In this document: positions 61,741-64,000 of the stretch, in pieces
How positions within the stretch are numbered: the stretch's first letter is position 1
Layout of the letters: every line of letters begins with the position of its first letter
Assembly (NCBI GenBank): GCA_951640165.1
Contig: OX621252.1
Location: 2,388,501-2,452,500 of the forward strand
DNA length: 64,000 bases
Direction of reading: 5' to 3'
Source of the DNA: Pseudoips prasinana
Taxonomy: Eukaryota; Arthropoda; Insecta; Lepidoptera; Nolidae
Translations under genes and position numbers: made by a program
Notes under the pieces: generated by a model
The model's database searches: none
Told to the model about the DNA's origin: nothing
Seen by the model: only the letters and a program-made list of their open reading frames with translations

Positions 61741-64000
61741 TGTACTTAGATAGATAATTAAAGTTTAATTTTATTAATTCTTATATATTTACATAGTATA
61801 TATATAAAAGGAGTATATACTAAGGACAGAAGGTATTTGAAGGAGATTGGACGAGGGATATGGGGCGGAATAACATCATATAACGAGAACTTCTGATTTT
61901 TGCAATTAAAGAATATATGGTCAACATGTCCTTCATCCAAACCACATTCACAAAGTGAGGAGTCCCTAATCCTAAGTTTAGCCAGGAAGACAGGAGTGCA
62001 ACAATGGTTTAAGCGGAGGCGACAAATAGTAGAAGTGGTGACTTTATCAAGATTTTTAAATTTGGAAAACCAGGGTTTATTAGGTATAGAAGGTTGAATG
62101 TCACCATAATATTTACCTTTAATTGATTTAGAGATTTGCCATGCCTTAGTCCATGAATTGTACAAATTTTGTTTTAAAGATGAACATATATCATGGCTAT
62201 AAATTTGAGAGTGATCAAGAGAGCCTGATTCACTAGCACCCCTGGCATAGGAATCGGCTAATTCATTGCCCACTATACCTGAGTGACCAGGTATCCAAGC
62301 TAGAATCACTTGAATATCAAGATTGTGACACTGAGACAGCTCCTCTCTTATCTTAAGTATTATGGGAAACCTAGACTTTGAACGGAAAGGGTTTGAAAGG
62401 ATGGCTTGTAAGCAGCTTTTGGAATCAGAGAAAATTATAGACTTTTTCAACTTATGAGACCGAATAAAACGAATAGCCTCTAGAATGGCAATAGATTCCC
62501 CTGTAAACACAGAGGTTGCAGAAGGGCATTTATAGCTCAAGATGATAGAGGTAAAAGGAATCCACACTGCAACACCAACTGAACCATCATTAGAGACTTT
62601 GGAAGCATCAGTGTACAAAGGGAGCCAGTTTTTATATTTAGATTTGATTAGTTCAATAAATACCCTGTTTGCCTCCATGGTGTTTTTGTCAATGCCAAAG
62701 TCCAGAATAATGTTGGGTTGAAATATTAGAGACTCATAAGGAGCTGAATAGAGAGGGTTTAAAATCTGTTGAAAGAGTGGAGCAGAAAGACGGGAGAACT
62801 GTAGATGGGCACTGAGAAGACAAGGCAATCTCAAGCGGGACTGGTTTTCACGCAAATTGTAAAGGGCAGATAGCTCTTCTAATCTATGAAGAAGCGGGTG
62901 ACCTGGATTTTGGACAAGTTTAAAATAAAAACGATTACCTAAAAGTTGTCTGCGCAGAGCAAGGGGCGGATCACCACATTCCACTTGCATAGCATTTATT
63001 GGTGATGACTTCATAGCACCCAGGATAATACGCAAACATTTAGCTTGGACCTTGTCAAGCTTTTGAAGACCTGCCTGGTTGCAAGGATCCAGAAGAAATA
63101 ATCCATAGTCCATATGACTACGGATTATAGCATTATATAAAAGTCTCTGAGAAGTAGGGTGAGCACCCCACCAAACTCCAGATAGGGAACGTAAAACATT
63201 GATATTTTTCTCGCACTTTTGGACTATATAATCAGTGTGTGCAATACCAGAGAGCTTAGAGTCTAGCCATACCCCCAAAAACTTTACTTTGTCTTGCTGG
63301 GGAATAGTTTCATCCCCAACTACAATTAAAACAGGAGGAATGTGTCTCTTGTTCGTAAAAACTACAGTCCTACTTTTGGAAGCTGATAACGATAATCCAT
63401 GCTGGAGAAGCCAATCAGTTAAGTAACCAAGAGCAGAGTTCAGCCGGGTTACAGCCATATCTAGAGACTTACTGGAAATATATACTGCCAAATCATCAGC
63501 GTACTGCAAAATTTGGCAGGAAGGTTCCACTGATAGTTCTAGGTCGTAAGTGTACAGACTGTAAAGTAAGGGACTAAGGACTGAACCTTGCGGAAGACCT
63601 TTCCAGACAGTTCTAGAAGAAAGAATTGAGTTGTGACATTTTATGGAGATAGATCTCTCCATAAAAAGATTGCAAATGAAGCGTACCAACTTCACAGGGA
63701 TACTCAGCTGGTGAATCAGTTTATTCCTGAGAACCGGAAGGAGGACATTATCATAAGCAGAAGAGATATCTAGAAAGACCCCAACTAGATATTCTTTCTT
63801 TAATATGGAGAGGCGGATATCGGAGGAAAGTAAAGAAAGGCTATCCATTGTGCTCATACCTTTTCTAAAACCAAACTGTGATTTTGCCAATACATTCCCA
63901 TTTTCAATAAACCACTCAAGTCTATGTTTAATCATATGTTCAGTAAGTTTAGCCAAAATGGAAGATAGTGCTATAGGTCTGTAGCTGTTAGGGTCTGAAG
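61740..64000 (-). mobile_element. LINE with RNase H, runs off the window
   Basis: Minus-strand non-LTR retrotransposon whose 3' end lies near 61740; it continues beyond 64000. Polymerase plus RNase H plus a CCHC finger suggests the I group. It lies just upstream of GFM2 on the same strand. Confidence 0.85.
61758..64000 (-). CDS. LINE polymerase and RNase H, partial at the window edge
   Basis: Open from the window edge (PNSYRPIALSSILAKLTEHM) to the stop at 61758. RT: FGFRKGMSTMDSL, VFLDISSAYDNVL, GLPQGSVLSPLLYSLYTYD, catalytic ILQYADDLAVYI, VKFLGVWLDSKL. RNase H: LPLYTDASKVSNDGSVGVAV, GESIAILEAI, FSDSKSCLQAI, AWIPGHSGIVGNELADSYA, so the D-E-D-D set is visible. A final LCECGLDEGHVDHIFFNC zinc-binding segment. 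No internal stop, so the gene may be intact, with the remainder to the right of the window. Confidence 0.9.
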   Translation of the reverse strand, partial: SDPNSYRPIALSSILAKLTEHMIKHRLEWFIENGNVLAKSQFGFRKGMSTMDSLSLLSSDIRLSILKKEYLVGVFLDISSAYDNVLLPVLRNKLIHQLSIPVKLVRFICNLFMERSISIKCHNSILSSRTVWKGLPQGSVLSPLLYSLYTYDLELSVEPSCQILQYADDLAVYISSKSLDMAVTRLNSALGYLTDWLLQHGLSLSASKSRTVVFTNKRHIPPVLIVVGDETIPQQDKVKFLGVWLDSKLSGIAHTDYIVQKCEKNINVLRSLSGVWWGAHPTSQRLLYNAIIRSHMDYGLFLLDPCNQAGLQKLDKVQAKCLRIILGAMKSSPINAMQVECGDPPLALRRQLLGNRFYFKLVQNPGHPLLHRLEELSALYNLRENQSRLRLPCLLSAHLQFSRLSAPLFQQILNPLYSAPYESLIFQPNIILDFGIDKNTMEANRVFIELIKSKYKNWLPLYTDASKVSNDGSVGVAVWIPFTSIILSYKCPSATSVFTGESIAILEAIRFIRSHKLKKSIIFSDSKSCLQAILSNPFRSKSRFPIILKIREELSQCHNLDIQVILAWIPGHSGIVGNELADSYARGASESGSLDHSQIYSHDICSSLKQNLYNSWTKAWQISKSIKGKYYGDIQPSIPNKPWFSKFKNLDKVTTSTICRLRLNHCCTPVFLAKLRIRDSSLCECGLDEGHVDHIFFNCKNQKFSLYDVIPPHIPRPISFKYLLSLVYTPFIYILCKYIRINKIKL

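Overview
The window looks like genomic DNA of a moth or butterfly (Lepidoptera). It is AT-rich, its single host gene is intron-rich, and the repeats have a lepidopteran flavour: several tRNA-derived SINE families, CTAG-ending non-autonomous Helitrons, RTE-, jockey- and CR1-type LINE tails, the AACCGACTTC-type repeat, and mariner, Tc1, PIF/Harbinger, MULE and Transib DNA transposons. The order is inferred from repeat style, not from a database match.

Host gene. I find one convincing cellular gene, on the minus strand, from a start codon at 61498 to a stop at 19135. It encodes mitochondrial ribosome-releasing factor 2 (GFM2, EF-G2mt). All 15 coding exons are visible. Their splice phases join without a gap into 2301 nt (766 codons plus stop), with all five G motifs, the EF-G domain IV signature and the C-terminal domain. 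It spans about 42 kb because its introns are packed with transposons.

Layout. 1-3412: a decayed FLYWCH/MULE transposon with about 450-bp terminal inverted repeats (TIRs). 3413-17052: a TTAA-flanked foldback structure with an 18-bp outer TIR. Its core is a roughly 2.8-kb palindrome, into which an AACCGACTTC repeat block and a Ty3/gypsy LTR retrotransposon have inserted; the gypsy element carries a jockey-type LINE in one LTR. 17053-19060: small repeats downstream of GFM2. 19061-61498: GFM2 exons alternating with an AT-microsatellite-associated TIR element, a Harbinger element with interlocked antisense genes, LINEs, two mariners, a Tc1, MITEs, SINEs, Helitrons and a nearly complete RAG1-like Transib. 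61740-64000: the 3' half of a LINE with RNase H that ends about 0.24 kb upstream of the GFM2 start codon.

Most notable. Two GFM2 exons have spawned partial copies of their own 3' ends, each with its splice donor, inside the following intron. Exon 11 has four full copies and a partial one in tandem. Exon 6 has decayed single copies plus an array of seven 84-bp units. Each unit is a near-perfect hairpin whose arms are recognisably derived from the exon 6 codons for [11 protein letters not shown]2 pre-mRNA should therefore carry a tandem hairpin array made from its own coding sequence, a candidate source of small RNAs. Second is the Transib copy, whose ends resemble V(D)J recombination signals (CACA heptamer, 11-bp spacer, ACAAAAAAC) and which is flanked by a 5-bp CGCTG duplication.
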